Assembly (NCBI RefSeq): GCF_000516985.1
Contig: NW_006917092.1
Coordinates: forward strand, 3,054,619-3,118,618
From: Pestalotiopsis fici W106-1
Lineage: Eukaryota > Ascomycota > Sordariomycetes > Amphisphaeriales > Sporocadaceae
Length of the DNA stretch: 64,000 bases
Direction: 5' to 3'
Below the pieces are notes generated by a model that saw only the letters and a program-made list of their open reading frames with translations, was not told the origin of the DNA and did no database searches. This document shows positions 47,713-60,200 of the stretch, piece by piece (within the stretch, counting starts at the first letter, position 1; every line of letters starts with the position of its first letter). The position numbers and the translations under genes were made by a program.

Positions 47713-49294
47713 ATGGCGTCTCGAAGATCCTCAGCCTCGTCTTCCCCCCAACACTCTCGCCCGTCTTCCCATCATGGCCAACTCGATGATTCGCACGATA
47801 TACCCGTCGAGACTCTTGTCCAGCACCTTCTGGAAGCCAAGAAGTCACTATCGTCCATGGCCCAGGTCTTGCGGGCTAACGAGATCGTGACTGCTGCCCG
47901 GCAAGCTCATGAGGAGTCAGTGATCCTCGGAGCCCAGGCCCAGTTTCTTCGACGCGGCATAAATGATCAAATCAGACTGTTGTTGAGAGCTCGCCGTAGT
48001 ATGACCAAAACCTACAACAGCGGAAAGCGAGAATTCAAACAAGTAATCAAGAGCCTCGATGCCGCCAACGGACAACTAGAGATCACCATGGATGTGCTGC
48101 GCGACCGAATAGTCGAAAGTGCCTTCAGGCCACAGGGAGAAGAGAGGAGGAACCTGCTGGACTTTGTCGACGTCGCGCAAGTTGAAACGATGCACAGCAC
48201 ATTAAAGGATAATATTGCTGCTCTACAGGTGAGTCAAGCACTGCAAATAGCCAACATCCCGCGCTGACCATCACATCTTGAAGAGTACTCAGACATCATT
48301 TGATGGCGATCTTCTGCGCTTCGACGACGACCTTCGGGCTCTTAACAAGACCATAGCCGCCGCACCTTCTCAACCGTCTCCGTCCGCTTCAAACTCCTAC
48401 CAACCCGTCCCGCATCTACTCGCTTCGCTGATGGAAAGCTCTCAAGACATGGCGGAACTCCTTGCATCCCTGACACAACATTTTGATCTGTGTGTCACTG
48501 CTGTGAGGACGACCGAGGGCGGAGCGGCCTTGGCCCGACGAAAGGCCGCCGAAGCCTCACAAGCCCAGGGTGACGGTAATAACGTATCCATCTCCGGCGT
48601 CATTGCAGAACAAGAGTCTCATATGGCTGAGCTGGATCCGATCTCCCCAGAGGAACGCGTCGAGATGCTCCAGGTGGTAGCACAAGATGCCTCCGAGGTA
48701 GCCGATGTGGTGCAGGAGATTCACGAGCGTCTCGCCAACATGGAGGACGAATATTATCAATTGGCAGAACAGACAAATCAGGTCAATGCAACGTACACGA
48801 GCACACTCGATGCTTTTCAAGTGTTGGAAGACATAAGCACGAGGTTCCGCAGCTATATAGCTGCCGAAACAGAGTTTCGCGATCGATGGGTCGCTGAGCA
48901 CGAAACCATAGGTGCCAAGATGGACGAGATGGAACAACTCAGACTCTTCTACGAAAACTATGCCGGCTCCTACGACAGTCTCTTGCTAGAGGTCGAGAGG
49001 CGAAGGGCCCAAGAAGAGAGAGTTTTGAACATTTGGCGGAAGGCAAAGGAGAGTGTAGATAGGATCATCGATGCTGATGAGAAGCAGCGAGAGAATTTCC
49101 GCCACGAAATTGCCGAGTACATACCAACCGATCTGTGGCCCGGAATGGACGACCCCATAAGGCGGTGGGAGGTGGTGCCGGCAGGACACGACCTGACAGG
49201 CGAGGATCATCAAGGAAGCACGCCAGCACTCGACAAGAGCGTTGTACAAGCAGCTGCTTCAAGGCTTGGTCGCATTTCCGGGGATCGGTCATGA
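47713..49294 (+). CDS. ATG17: Autophagy-related protein 17
   Basis: Exons are 47713-48228 and 48284-49294 (55-nt intron), giving 508 residues, the usual fungal length. Conserved blocks include LVQHLLEAKKSLSSMAQVLR, ANEIVTAARQAHEE, FLRRGINDQ and LLDFVDVAQVETM, then SFDGDLLRFDDDLR after the splice. The protein is almost entirely helical/coiled-coil with a Ser-rich N-terminus. Atg17 is the crescent-shaped scaffold of the Atg1 kinase complex that organises the pre-autophagosomal structure, binding Atg13/Atg29/Atg31. The start is the first ATG (CACCATGG context). The C-terminal region (KRRWEVV-like basic patch and a Ser/Gly tail) is variable in the family. Function is confident by family; no unusual regulation is visible. 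Confidence 0.93.
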
Positions 49295-49721
49295 TTATCA
49301 CCGTTTTGGCGTTTTGGTTTTAGTTCTGGTAGCGTGATTATGGTAGCGATGTGTTCCAGTCACATCTTGGTTCCCGTGGCTTTGGCGTTTGGGTGCCGTG
49401 GGAGTTACTTTTCTACTATGTAGATATGCATCAACTTCCACTGGGTTCAGAAGATCAGGATATAATGATCAGACATGGCAGGTGATGGCTCAGATTTGCC
49501 AGTTACCTTTTCCCTTTGGCTGGGTTATATCTAGTCCAATAGAATCCGTCCATGTTTCCTGCAGTTCATCTTGACAACAAATGTTGGCTCCACTATAGGC
49601 CATGGAATTGAATGGAGCCACACAAACGAAAAAAAGATAAAAAGTGGATATTTCAACTTTCATTATTTTAGATAAAAATTTATTCTCTCATCCAATCACA
49701 AGAAACATCTCAATGGTTGCA
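49295..49721. other. Intergenic between ATG17 and tRNA-Asp
   Basis: 3' region of ATG17 followed by an A/T-rich stretch just before the tRNA. No gene is seen. Confidence 0.5.
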
Positions 49722-49812
49722 TCTCGATTAGTATAGTGGTCAGTATGCCAGCTTGTCAAAGAATGAATAATTCAACTCGCTGGAGACCGGGGTTCAATTC
49801 CCCGATCGAGAG
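49722..49812 (+). tRNA. tRNA-Asp (GUC), intron-containing
   Basis: Acceptor stem TCTCGAT pairs with ATCGAGA at 49805-49811, followed by discriminator G. D-arm TAGTATAGTGGTCAGTA; anticodon stem CCAGC/GCTGG with anticodon GTC at 49755-49757; T-arm CCGGGGTTCAATTCCCCG. A 19-nt intron (49759-49777) sits at the canonical site one base 3' of the anticodon, leaving a 72-nt mature tRNA. The internal A and B boxes are intact. Confidence 0.95.
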
Positions 49813-50485
49813 AATCTTTTGTCTGATATCCATCTGACTGACATGTCTTACATTTTATTATTTAATCTTTTTTTGGCTCGCAAATGCGACATGTCTTGTT
49901 CTCCGTTTTTTTTTTTTTTGTCACTTGTTTATCGAAACACCATGGAATAAGTGTACAGAATGTTACAAGAACACTATCTTGGTCTTTCGCATCTGGAACT
50001 GTCAAAGCAAGCAAAAACCCTCCAGCGTTCGGCTGTACCTATGCCACTGTGTATTGGTATTCGTTTGTTTTTCTCACTTGCTTGTTGTATGTTGGGTTGA
50101 TTCATCACGATTGGCGTGCTCCGGTAGTTGCAATTTATCCTAATATTGTTTCTTCGTCTTCCCTCTCCTATCGTGAATCACGATTCGAAATCGTGGCGGG
50201 CATGAATGAGCGCCAGATGTGACCGTGATCACATCAAGTACATTGCGACGAGGACTGTCATGGCACGAAATCTATGACTTGGGCAGGGCTCTGTCTGACG
50301 ATCAACCCTGGACATATCCCTCCCTTTATAATGAATGCATTTGTTTGCTTATTTCACACGAGACTTGAATTTGTCTTCTACCGACGAGAAATATGTTGCA
50401 GCAGAAAATCAACAATGTATTATAGTCTTGATCCGCAAAGTCGAAGATGTTTCATTTTCCTAAAGTTTGGCCAACAACCTTTACT
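49813..50485. other. Intergenic
   Basis: A T-rich stretch follows the tRNA, as expected for Pol III termination. A 112-codon frame begins at 49884 with a hydrophobic N-terminus but has no other coding evidence and was not accepted. Confidence 0.4.
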
Positions 50486-50787
50486 TTATGCCCAATCACA
50501 TGGCACGCCGTCGCAGTATGGTACATCATCAATGCACTCGCCCGATTCGCCCGTCTCGTCCGAGCACCAATAACCGGCACAGCAATGGCCACTGCAGTGA
50601 CAACGCGCCTCAAGCGGATGCTATAAAAAGGGGGAAGATTTTTGGTTAGCAACCTGTTTCCATCTTGTGACGCAGGGATGAATGAGGGGTTTGAACAACG
50701 TACAAGTGATGAGACTGGTGTCATTGCTGCCGCGTTCACACTGGCTAGAGTGAGAAACATTGCAGAGATAACACTGGCGAGCTTCAT
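50486..50787 (-). CDS. Small secreted cysteine-rich protein (effector-like)
   Basis: Exons are 50787-50704 and 50620-50486 (83-nt intron, GTACGT donor, TTATAG acceptor, phase 0), giving 72 residues. Exon 1 encodes a signal peptide (MKLASVISAMFLTLASVNA). Exon 2, read in the frame set by the splice, carries eight Cys in 40 residues, with spacing CxCx3CCx4Cx9Cx6Cx4C, and ends DWA-stop. An even number of Cys, a net acidic mature chain and the small size are typical of secreted effectors or antimicrobial peptides of fungi. The unspliced frame gives a Cys-poor, implausible protein. I recognise no named family. It stands alone at the edge of a ~5-kb gene-poor region, a common setting for effectors. 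Confidence 0.7.
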
Positions 50788-53700
50788 TGTGTTTAGAGTG
50801 CCTGTTCGAGTCTCGTATTTGGATCAGGAGCGCAATTATAGAGTAACAACAAAATATAATACCAGAACAGTCCATCTGGCTGCACCGACAGTCTGCCCAT
50901 ATTTATATGGTCTCAATCCATTATGGCTGAGTTTAGACGCGAGAGGAATAAGCCTGTTCATAGTTTAGTTGCCAATAAACCCATGACAAAGTGGTAGATG
51001 AACTCAAAGCTCATAGCGCCTTTGATGAGGCCAAGATGCTCCTGTCAGACTCCTTCGACGCTTGGCACTCCAATTGTCAGTATGGGCCCATCCCAAGTTT
51101 GAGAGCCTTGTTTCTTGGCGTCTTATAAGTCTTATATATTTGCCTCCAATGTTTAGTCCGGACCGCGTCGTGAGTCTTTCGGTATCCTAGACTCTGTCGT
51201 TTAACCCATGGATACGTTTCTTGGCTTGAACTTGGCTCAAGCTATTTGGTCTTTACCATTCTTAACCCGTGGACAAACATGTCCCTATTTTAATCGCCAA
51301 GAACCTAATCACAGTCATCACGACTTAATGCTGACTTTTCATTTTATAGCTTCTTGGCCAGGAATCCAACATGTTCGTTCTCTCTCAATTATGATCTACT
51401 GGTTAATGGTAAGCTGCAATGTGTGACCAATCTTGAAGCACACGATACATGCAGTCTTCTGCGAGTGATCAAAGGTTGGAAATCAAGAAAATTGCGCTAC
51501 TATATCACTGACGCCTTCACGTTCAGTGATTACCCGGCCTTGTTCACAACGGTGGAAATGGCTCTTGAATCACAATATACCACTGACTCTCCTCGGCATA
51601 ATCATTGCGCAGCGTGACCGTTTAGGCAGACAATCGGAATATTGTATAACATCCTTGTGGAATATTCAAGCCGACTACAACATGGTTTGCAACGATGGTG
51701 CGATTGAAACATTCCCTGCTCAGAAATAGGTCTCGTCTCTATGAGATGAAGAGTAGACATCACCTCATTCATTAGATCAGATTGGTTTCAGTTTGTGGCG
51801 TGACGATGCAAGATGCCCAGAAACTGTTGCCGGACAAGCATATGCACCATATGGAATGGAAATGCACTCGTTATCATCACGTGGCTGGCGTGCTGGTAAT
51901 GTCGGTGCTGAAATAATCCGACCAAGCCATGGGATAAATTATTGCAACTTTTCCCATTACACACGACATTATTGTCAATTTAAAAAACCGGGTGCACCAT
52001 TCAATAGATCAGACGCAGGGCGGGGATCGCTCGCTCTCTACGGAATAAATCCTAGGCTAAAAAAGCAGCAGCTTTTCTTTCTTTGCATCTTCCAAAGGCG
52101 GCCCGTTCCTAGCGGCTATGGAGCTTGGGGTTCGTATATGGTAAATCACATTTGTAATCTTCAGGTCCTGTGAGCAATTATGAAAAACCCGATATACCTG
52201 GCTAGGAAAGCTGTCAATTCCCCCCCTCAACTAGGTTTTCTTGCTTGAATAGCTTAGTTATGCAATATTAGTGGTTCCCCAGATTTCCGCGACTTTACAA
52301 GAACCGTGAAAACTAAACTGGAAATATGGTGACTGTAACATGAGATTTCCTGAGCACTTAGACATCTCGCCAGTATTGTCGATTCGAATCATGGAAACTA
52401 CCTACTGTCGACAACATACGACAATCTCCCCTAGCGCGGAGCTGATGACTACAAGTGCAGGTACGGACAACGAGGTCCAAGGTCTTGATCATTCATGTTT
52501 GCAAATGCGCCCAAGAGCAGGCCGAGATGCATATCATGGCAAAATGAACGGATTTCCATGCCTGTTTCTCTCAAAAGGTGGACTTGTCACATGCCAGCAG
52601 GCTATTAGTGTTTGAAGTACAGAACAAGAAGATTTATACACGGTTCTGTTGTTTATACAAACTTCCGATTACGCACGATATATCATGCAGTATTTGCTTT
52701 CTATCCGAGTTTGTTAAGGCGGATGTCGATCGATTTTCTAACTGGAACGGCTTACATATGTATTCTATAATGCCACACAGGTATAAGACCATAATCCTCA
52801 AGGTCTTTATTGTCGATATGTCATTAGCTACAATACCACAGTTCATGCGTTTACTCAGGAATCGCCTTGCTGATTCAAGATTTACGAAGATGATAGGATG
52901 CTTCAATGCATCTCTTATAGACTTTTGGTGTGACTCAAATACAGTCACAAGTTGAGCCTCAGACTCATCAATAACGTGGCCTGTTCAAAAGAAGTCTGTG
53001 ACCTGACCTGTATCAAGCCCTATATGACCCCCTTTCAAGCAAGAGGCAGTCATAGGTCAAAGCATTCTGCCCACTGTAGAGACATGACGTCGAGGAGGAG
53101 AAAACCATTTACTTCACCCCAAGTCCATGACAGGAAGCTATTCAGGGTGTCTAGTCTAGCACTCGTGTAAGCAAGCATGTGGATTTAGACCCCGGGTTTG
53201 GGAGGCTCCTTCGAGCCAGGGAATGAAATGAAATGTGATGCTAGTTGTGGGGAATGTCGGATTCATTTATCATTGCATCATAATTTTACGGCCATGGCAA
53301 GTTGACCTTTTACTAACAAGCAAAACGGTCTGCGACATCAATGCAATGATTCTTTTCTTCTTCTTTCCGACTTCCCTCCCGATGAATCGCAGGATGCTGG
53401 CAGCAGACCTTGAACGACTCTAGATCAGAGTTGAGGCATCAGGACGCATACCGGGAACATGAGGATATTGCTCAAGACCATACGGGCATATGGGCCAAAG
53501 TGGGCCAGGAAGGGAGACACGGTGACACGGTCTTCATGCTGGCTGGCCTGGTTGTCAATGCCTAGGTGGTGCCGTTGCCAGTTGTCAAGCGAACCCCAGC
53601 AGATTTGCTCATATCGGCAGTGATCATGCCCATGGAGTCATTGTAGGGGTTTGGGAGATTTCGCGATGGGATCGAGTTGGGTCGATCTGTTCGTCATTCG

Positions 53701-55720
53701 ATGTTGTTCCTGACTAGACGAGACTCCATGAACACATGCGTACATGAGCGAAGCGGGATCCGGCCTTGAATCTCTGGGCCGTCATGGCCAATGCGGCAGT
53801 CCATCAGGGGAGTACCCCCAATGTTTATCTTGCAACGACATCTTGCATGCTATACGTACTAGCAAGTCGGACGTGGCTGAATGGACATTGGCACAGATAT
53901 CATTGTCATCCTCGATCGAGGTTATATGCAAAACCGGACACGTGTTGAGACGAGACGCGACGTTCACAATATTGGTTCGCCTCGGACAATGTGTGAGGGC
54001 TGCCGGTGGCTCAAAGTTGCCTGTAGTGTCTCTAGCATCCACCTCGCTCGACTGAATAGAGTCGAGTCCAAGCCACACTGTGGATATGACCGTCAGCAGA
54101 TCAATTTCAACGCGAGCTCATCACCGACGAGTAAGAGCAATGGTTTGCTCATCCCTTGGCCCCATCCAACGCGAGACCCGTTGGCAATGGACAGGTATTA
54201 CCGGTAGTGCAGAGCCCCGTGCAGTACTATATCGCTCAATGCTCAGTGCACAGGCGAGTTTATGAATGTTATTATTAGGGACCATCCATGGTCAGTCGCG
54301 GTCCTGGGTTGTGGCTGTACGTGACGGTAACGCGTTTTTCTGTCCTTTTTTTCTCTTCTTTCTGTTTTCTTCTCGTCTTCTTCTTTTCCTTCTGGCTGCT
54401 AGCCCTAATGGTAGCCTGGCTTTTACAGCCTAGTTCAGACACTAAATGAAATGAAAGCTCCATTAGTGGATCGACGGGTTGGCGCTGGCACGGTCGACAC
54501 GTCCCCTGCCCGCTGCCAAAAGTGCAGCAGTTTGGCAGCCCCATGTCCTAAAATTGTCTTTTACTGTACCAAATGATCCCGTTAGAGCTCACTGAATGAG
54601 CACCAGGCCACTTGGCTGTTCTGTCCTTCAGGCTAGGTCCAGGACTCGCCGAATCCCATCCGTTACCTAGTATTAGTTTGTTTCTTGGACCTCACCTTGA
54701 ACCACTTCGTTGCGAACCAAAAGTTTCACCAATCAAGCCGCCAGCAAGACGTGAAATATATCAAACTAGTACGCATTCGGAGGCCATGCTGTGTTGCACG
54801 TGTGGCAACTGGCTGGTACGCAGAAGGTAGTAGTTGTTAACATAGGTGTGTGCGGGCGGTGAGCTGATGGGTGCAAGAGGTTCGTCCTTCCCCCCTTTGC
54901 CCCCCCCCCCTGGTTTGCGACCTTTGCTCTGTCTGCGACCACCCCCAGGCCATCCTAGCCTCCTAGGCCATCAACTTTCTCTGTGCCACAGTCCGCTGCT
55001 CAGTGCTTACCCTGCCCCTTTCGGGGACCGTCTCAGGGATCCCGGGGTTCTCCCATGAGAGCGCAGCAACTGCTAGCAGAACATGAGAGAGATGCTCCAC
55101 TGAAACGTCAGTGATCCGAGGCCAGATTGGCGGTGACGATCGGGGGTGCAATGTAACCGCTACGAACTCCTTTGCCCCACGCTTTATCTCGGCCAGGCGA
55201 AATTTCCCATCCACGAACGAAAGAAAAGAAGGTCCCGTCCGTAGCCCGTCAAGCCCGTCGCCCGTTGGACGAGAGAGAGGAGGAAGAGGATCCATCCAGT
55301 TCAAGCCAGTCCCAGCAGCGAATCGACGCGAGTGGACGAAGGAGTGGGAGGGGACCCGACAAGACATGGGGACATGGACATGGGGGCGAAAATAGTGCGC
55401 TTCTTTTTATTCTCGCTCCCAAGTCCCAAGTTCAAAGAGCCACGGGGGTAGGAAGAAAAAAAAAAGACAGAAGAGGAAGAAAAAAAAAGACGCGGTGCGC
55501 GCCGTGAACGGGTAGCTTCGTCACAATTTCCACACGATCACCCGCCTGGGTATTCAATATCTCCATAGTATCCTGTCGCGCTCCCGCGCCCCTCTAAATC
55601 ACCTCTCACCTCTTTTTTCGATCGCAAACAATAGACCCGAACCAACCCCTCCAAGCAAAAGAAAGAAACGATAAGAGATTGAAATTATACAAGAAAAGCC
55701 ACAATCAATAACAGCAGGTT
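50788..55720. other. Gene-poor region, about 4.9 kb
   Basis: No frame here has family features. The longest (for example 52634-52948 on the minus strand, 104 codons) are A/T-rich and isolated. Roughly 51.0-53.0 kb is rich in TpA and could be decayed sequence, but no transposon termini or protein relics were recognised. A run of 11 C lies near 54901-54911. The last ~500 bases are a purine-rich leader of the coiled-coil gene. Confidence 0.4.
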
Positions 55721-57217
55721 ATGTCGGCTTTTCTGCAGAGCTTGCTGTCGTCGGCATTCCCCAACGTCAACCCCCCAGGGGCGCCCAAGGGAAGCTCAAG
55801 GCCCGCTACGACGTTTAGAGCTTCCGCCAACCCTGTGCGCGCTGCCGCTGCTGTCGCTGATGCTGATGCGACAACGGCCGCCACTTTCCCTTTCGGACAG
55901 GATGCGGTAACGCCTGCCGCCTTCAACAACGATGTCTCGGCACCTGGCTTTGTCGTCGCCAATAACACAGCCGTCGCCGTTCTCGCGGCCACCGTTTGCC
56001 TGTGGTTTGTGTGGTACTTGACGCGCAGGCGCAGTCGGAACGCAAAGATCAAGGCCGCGGCGCAAGATGCTGCGCGCGCCCAGTTGGAGGATGATGCGAC
56101 CCGCAAGGTATTGCAGCAGATGGTTGACGAGCGGACTGCTGCCTTTGAGCTACAATTCCAACAGACACTAGACGAGCGACGTCTTGCCGAACACCGGGAG
56201 GATCCCGACTTTGTTGCCGTGGAAGCCACTCTAGGTGAGCGCATCAAGAGCCTCGAGGCCAGCTTCGAGAAGACTCTGAACGAGCGCCTTGAGGCCATGG
56301 AGGAGGCCGTCCGGCGCCGCGTCAATCAAAGGGTTGAAGCCATGGAGACGCGGATCAAGCTGGATCAGGAGGCCATTGAGAGCTTGCATCACGCCATCAA
56401 TCAACGCATGGAGATCCTGGAGGAAGGCGTTCGCATCCTTGACGGAAAGCAGCTGGATCAGGAAGCTACGCACATTACTGCCCGCTCTCTCAGCGTGCGC
56501 CTCGAAGCCGCCGAGAACACCATTCAGGCATTGGACAACAAGACTCGCGCTACAAGCCAGAGAATCGAGGCCATGGACGACAGCTCGAGGGTAGTTGACA
56601 GCAGGACCAAGTCGCTCAGCCAGCGTGTCGAGGCAGTCGAGGACAACTTGAGCGCAGCCGAGGGCCAGGTTACACTGCTGTCGCACGATGCCAACCGCGG
56701 TGTCGAGGCGATTGAGAAACTGCAGAAGCACGTAAGAACATTACCTGGAAACGAACGCCTGCGCGACTTCAACACGGCCTGGGAGGAGCGTTTCAAGGAG
56801 CTGGAGCGCCGCTTGGAGCAGAACCAGCTGGCGATCGAAGAAGTACACTATGACTCCGAACAGACCTTGACATGGTCTCACATCGAGGCTCAATCCATTG
56901 AGCCTGTTGGACCTCTTTATACTAGACCTTCCTACGAGCAAGAACATAGCTTCAACCACTCACCTACACAATCATTTGACGGCTCTCTGCCACCCACACC
57001 TTCATCCAGCAGCCGCTCGTATTCCTTCTCGAGCTCGACACCGGGCACCTCAGGCATTCCAATCTCTACGCCGACAAATTCAAAGAAGTCACGTCGCCCC
57101 GTGGTGCCCATGGTGGAAGACAAGGGCTTCACAGACACCACTTTCTCGTCCAGACAAAAACTCTTTGCCGCACGGAGGCATTCGAGGTCGATATCCAGAC
57201 AACATTCTCTTGCATAG
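55721..57217 (+). CDS. Membrane-anchored coiled-coil protein
   Basis: An intronless 498-residue protein I do not recognise by name. Residues 1-80 are Ala/Pro-rich and could include an organelle-targeting stretch (basic/hydroxylated, few acids). One membrane segment lies at ~82-100 (TAVAVLAATVCLWFVWYL), followed by RRRSRNAK. Residues ~105-385 are a long coiled coil built from imperfect ~24-residue units with the pattern (Q/E)R-x-EA(M/A)E...LD (RLEAMEEAV, RVEAMETRI, RMEILEEGV, RLEAAENTI, RIEAMDDSS, RVEAVEDNL). The C-terminal ~100 residues are Ser/Pro-rich and disordered, ending in a basic RRHSRSISRQHS tail. Tether or organelle-shape functions would fit, but nothing in the sequence proves one. 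The start is the ATG after CAGCAGGTT, the first in frame. Confidence 0.8.
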   Translation: MSAFLQSLLSSAFPNVNPPGAPKGSSRPATTFRASANPVRAAAAVADADATTAATFPFGQDAVTPAAFNNDVSAPGFVVANNTAVAVLAATVCLWFVWYLTRRRSRNAKIKAAAQDAARAQLEDDATRKVLQQMVDERTAAFELQFQQTLDERRLAEHREDPDFVAVEATLGERIKSLEASFEKTLNERLEAMEEAVRRRVNQRVEAMETRIKLDQEAIESLHHAINQRMEILEEGVRILDGKQLDQEATHITARSLSVRLEAAENTIQALDNKTRATSQRIEAMDDSSRVVDSRTKSLSQRVEAVEDNLSAAEGQVTLLSHDANRGVEAIEKLQKHVRTLPGNERLRDFNTAWEERFKELERRLEQNQLAIEEVHYDSEQTLTWSHIEAQSIEPVGPLYTRPSYEQEHSFNHSPTQSFDGSLPPTPSSSSRSYSFSSSTPGTSGIPISTPTNSKKSRRPVVPMVEDKGFTDTTFSSRQKLFAARRHSRSISRQHSLA

Positions 57218-60200
57218 TCAAAAAGCGCAGACGCATATACTCTCTCTCTCTCTCTATCTCTCTGGGTCGGTCCAATATATCGGTGTTTAGGTCCTTTCAT
57301 TTAATGAGGCATCGGGACGGCTGGTGTCAATCCATATTTGTTTTGGATCCATGATCTTTTTAGCCATCTTTTTATCTCGCAACATCCAGCATTGGCCCTC
57401 CTCTTTTTCTCGGAGTCTCGCGGAGTTTTACTTGTTTGGGTGGCATCCCTGTTATACAACAAGCATTTGGTCATCACCATATCGGGGTCACACAGTTTTT
57501 CCATCTCGGACAACAGCATGGGTTTCGTTTTTTGTCTCTATAGAACGTAATGATATCCTAGAAGCTTGACACTTGCGCTAGTTCAGCGCGCAATGAACCT
57601 GAACACTTACACGCCTCCCTTACATAGTCACATAGATGGTGGTGTTGGGAATAATTTCAAATCCAAATTATATAAGTTACAAAAGCGACCCGAATGACGA
57701 CATGCAAGCCTTACTAGGGGTGTCGGTATTACCGTATATTTCTTGTTCGTAATCACAAATTATGATTGAGCCTCCCTCACGTGTAAGTCGCCCTGAACAA
57801 GAAAGGGCCAAGAAAAAGAAGAAAAAAGAGGTGGCTGGGAGAGGACGCCACGCGGACGAGTCATGTTCTCGCAATGCGACCCACTCATAATATTAAAAAT
57901 ATACCATTTTTAGTACACAGTAGTTCTTTGTAACGAACCGGCGCGCCGTTGCAAAAGCCAAGTCACAGGAGCCGACAGGAAATTATACTTGGAGAAAACC
58001 AGGCAGAGATACTGGAGGAGATGAAGATTCTACGGTAAGTCGTCCCTGCTATCGTGCATGATTCCCATCTAGTGTATCACGTCTTCTCCCGAGAACAAAT
58101 CAGTCATCTTGTGGTGTTGATGGCATTTACATGTTCGTTGCCTATCACTAGCAGCCTTTTTTTCGAGTTTAAAAGTGCCCCGAAAGACTCAAATCAATGT
58201 GAGATTCTGGCAGGAAACCTCGGCGTCCTCGTTGTCCCAAGAGACGAGCCTGATTCGAGACATTCCATGATTGGGTGATGCGGCCGTATTTGGTGGATGA
58301 AGACTTGTTATTGGAAGAGGTGAGAGGTGTGCTGCTCTTGCCTCGACGATGTAGTTTGGTCGCATTGGTGACATGGAATCATGTTGACTATATCGACATG
58401 TACAGTAGGTAGGTAGGCATGCTTGATGGGGTTATAGATGCGATGCAACTGGATCAATCTGCTGTTGAGATAGAATGGCGTTGGAAACCTGCCAAGCTTG
58501 CCGTCCAATGCGCAGTATCGATGCAATTCGTGACGGCCAAGGACATTTGTCGAGGTCGACTGTTGGACTTGTATGAGTCTTGTTGTCCGAGGTCTGCGAT
58601 CCCTCATGTCCCTGCAATACGAGCTGAAAATTGTCAAGATCGAATGGGGGAATGATACAGTAGTCTCCCTTGAAACAACTATAGCGTCCATCTGCAGTGT
58701 CTCACGCGACTCTTATGCACAAAGGACGAGAGAATATGCCATTCTCTTTGCGGAATACCTGCTTGGTCAGTTATCTCACTGGTCTCACATCTTTTTTTTT
58801 TCTCGATTTCGAGGTAGGGGGATGGGCTGATGGGGCGGGGAATGTGCGAATGTGGCTGTTCAACTACAAGAGCTGGTAAAAGGCCAATTCGCCTCTGGGT
58901 CCAATTGACGTGTATTTTCGCCATGAGTTTTGTCCTGGGTACCAGCGGGTAGCAAGAACGGTCTTACGAGTCCTCAGAACTCTCAATGGTCACTGCAAGC
59001 AAGTCTGCCAAGTATGGACTTGCCGCGTATACTTCCAGTCATCTCCCATAATTGCGTATGAGCGCCAGACATCACGTCGAGATCAACACCGGTGTTTAAT
59101 TATCATTTATACATCCAACATCGCTAATCTCGGGGATGTTCCGTTGATTAGTCTTATCAAGAGACTTAGAGACGACAGTGTTCGAGTCCCTCAGCTTGCT
59201 TGAAAGGAAAACCGAGTCCTTTTGAATATATAACCCGGGTCCATTTAACATGTTTGGATGGGGTATGCAAGTGCTTAAAGCTCTGTCACCCTCAAGGGCT
59301 ACCAACTCATAGGAATTAGCATTGTGAGTTACCAACCTCAAAGACGTATGCCCTGCACCACTGTGGTAGAAGCTATGATAGCAGGTGTCTTGCCAGCCTC
59401 GGCTTGCCGTTATGCGACCTTTTGCAGAAAAACTTGCTGCTTCGCAAGATCTCTGCGCTTTGTGCATTGTTGACATGGCGTGTTGTTCTTGAGAATGTCG
59501 CCGGTCAAGCACTTGTCAGGTAGGATATCCCAGAGAGCAGCAGCCGTGAAGATCTCCTTGTAATTCATGGACGAGGCAAGCAGATGATGAGCGCAGAATT
59601 TGTCATTGCAGGGACAATAGGCTCTCACAGGGGTGCAGGTCTCCTCTCGGCTGGGTAATGGTCGAGCTGATGCGTGGTTATGAACCATAATCGTGTATAT
59701 GAGTATCCCTACAGTGGAATAAAGTGGTCAATATGAGGTTAACTTGGGTAATACATTGATCGGCCTGTATCAAAGCCCGTTACTTGCGAGGTTAGGGGTG
59801 AATTTCTAGGTCTGGTTGTCGGGATCAACATTATATTGTCTGTCAGTTCGAGACCATTGACTTGGTGACCTACTGTCTGGCTGCCCAATTTTGCGTATTG
59901 TTGAACTTGAATTAGGATGGAGTAATGACGTACTTGAAGTTTTCGCAGCCGATGGCTGCAGGATACGCTTTGCCGTTGGTTGACTGAACATGATATTGCT
60001 CGTGTACTTATAACCTTGAGTTGGCGGATGACTCCTACAGCCGTCGACATATTCAAAGACCACAATGCCTTGCATAATACCAAATCTCAGCGTAAGGTTA
60101 AATAAGAGCAAGATCTGTTGAATTATTCTCGAAAGTTGAACTAGAGGACAACCTATTTACATCTAATCTTTGTGGACCTAGCTAATAATTGAAGATGTTC

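Noticed and set aside
57241..57263. CT-rich repeat considered as part of a regulatory element
   Set aside because: A simple microsatellite in the 3' region of the coiled-coil gene; nothing further supports a function.
59150..59230. GTTCGAGTCCC-like T-loop near 59180
   Set aside because: No matching acceptor, D or anticodon arms, so not a tRNA.
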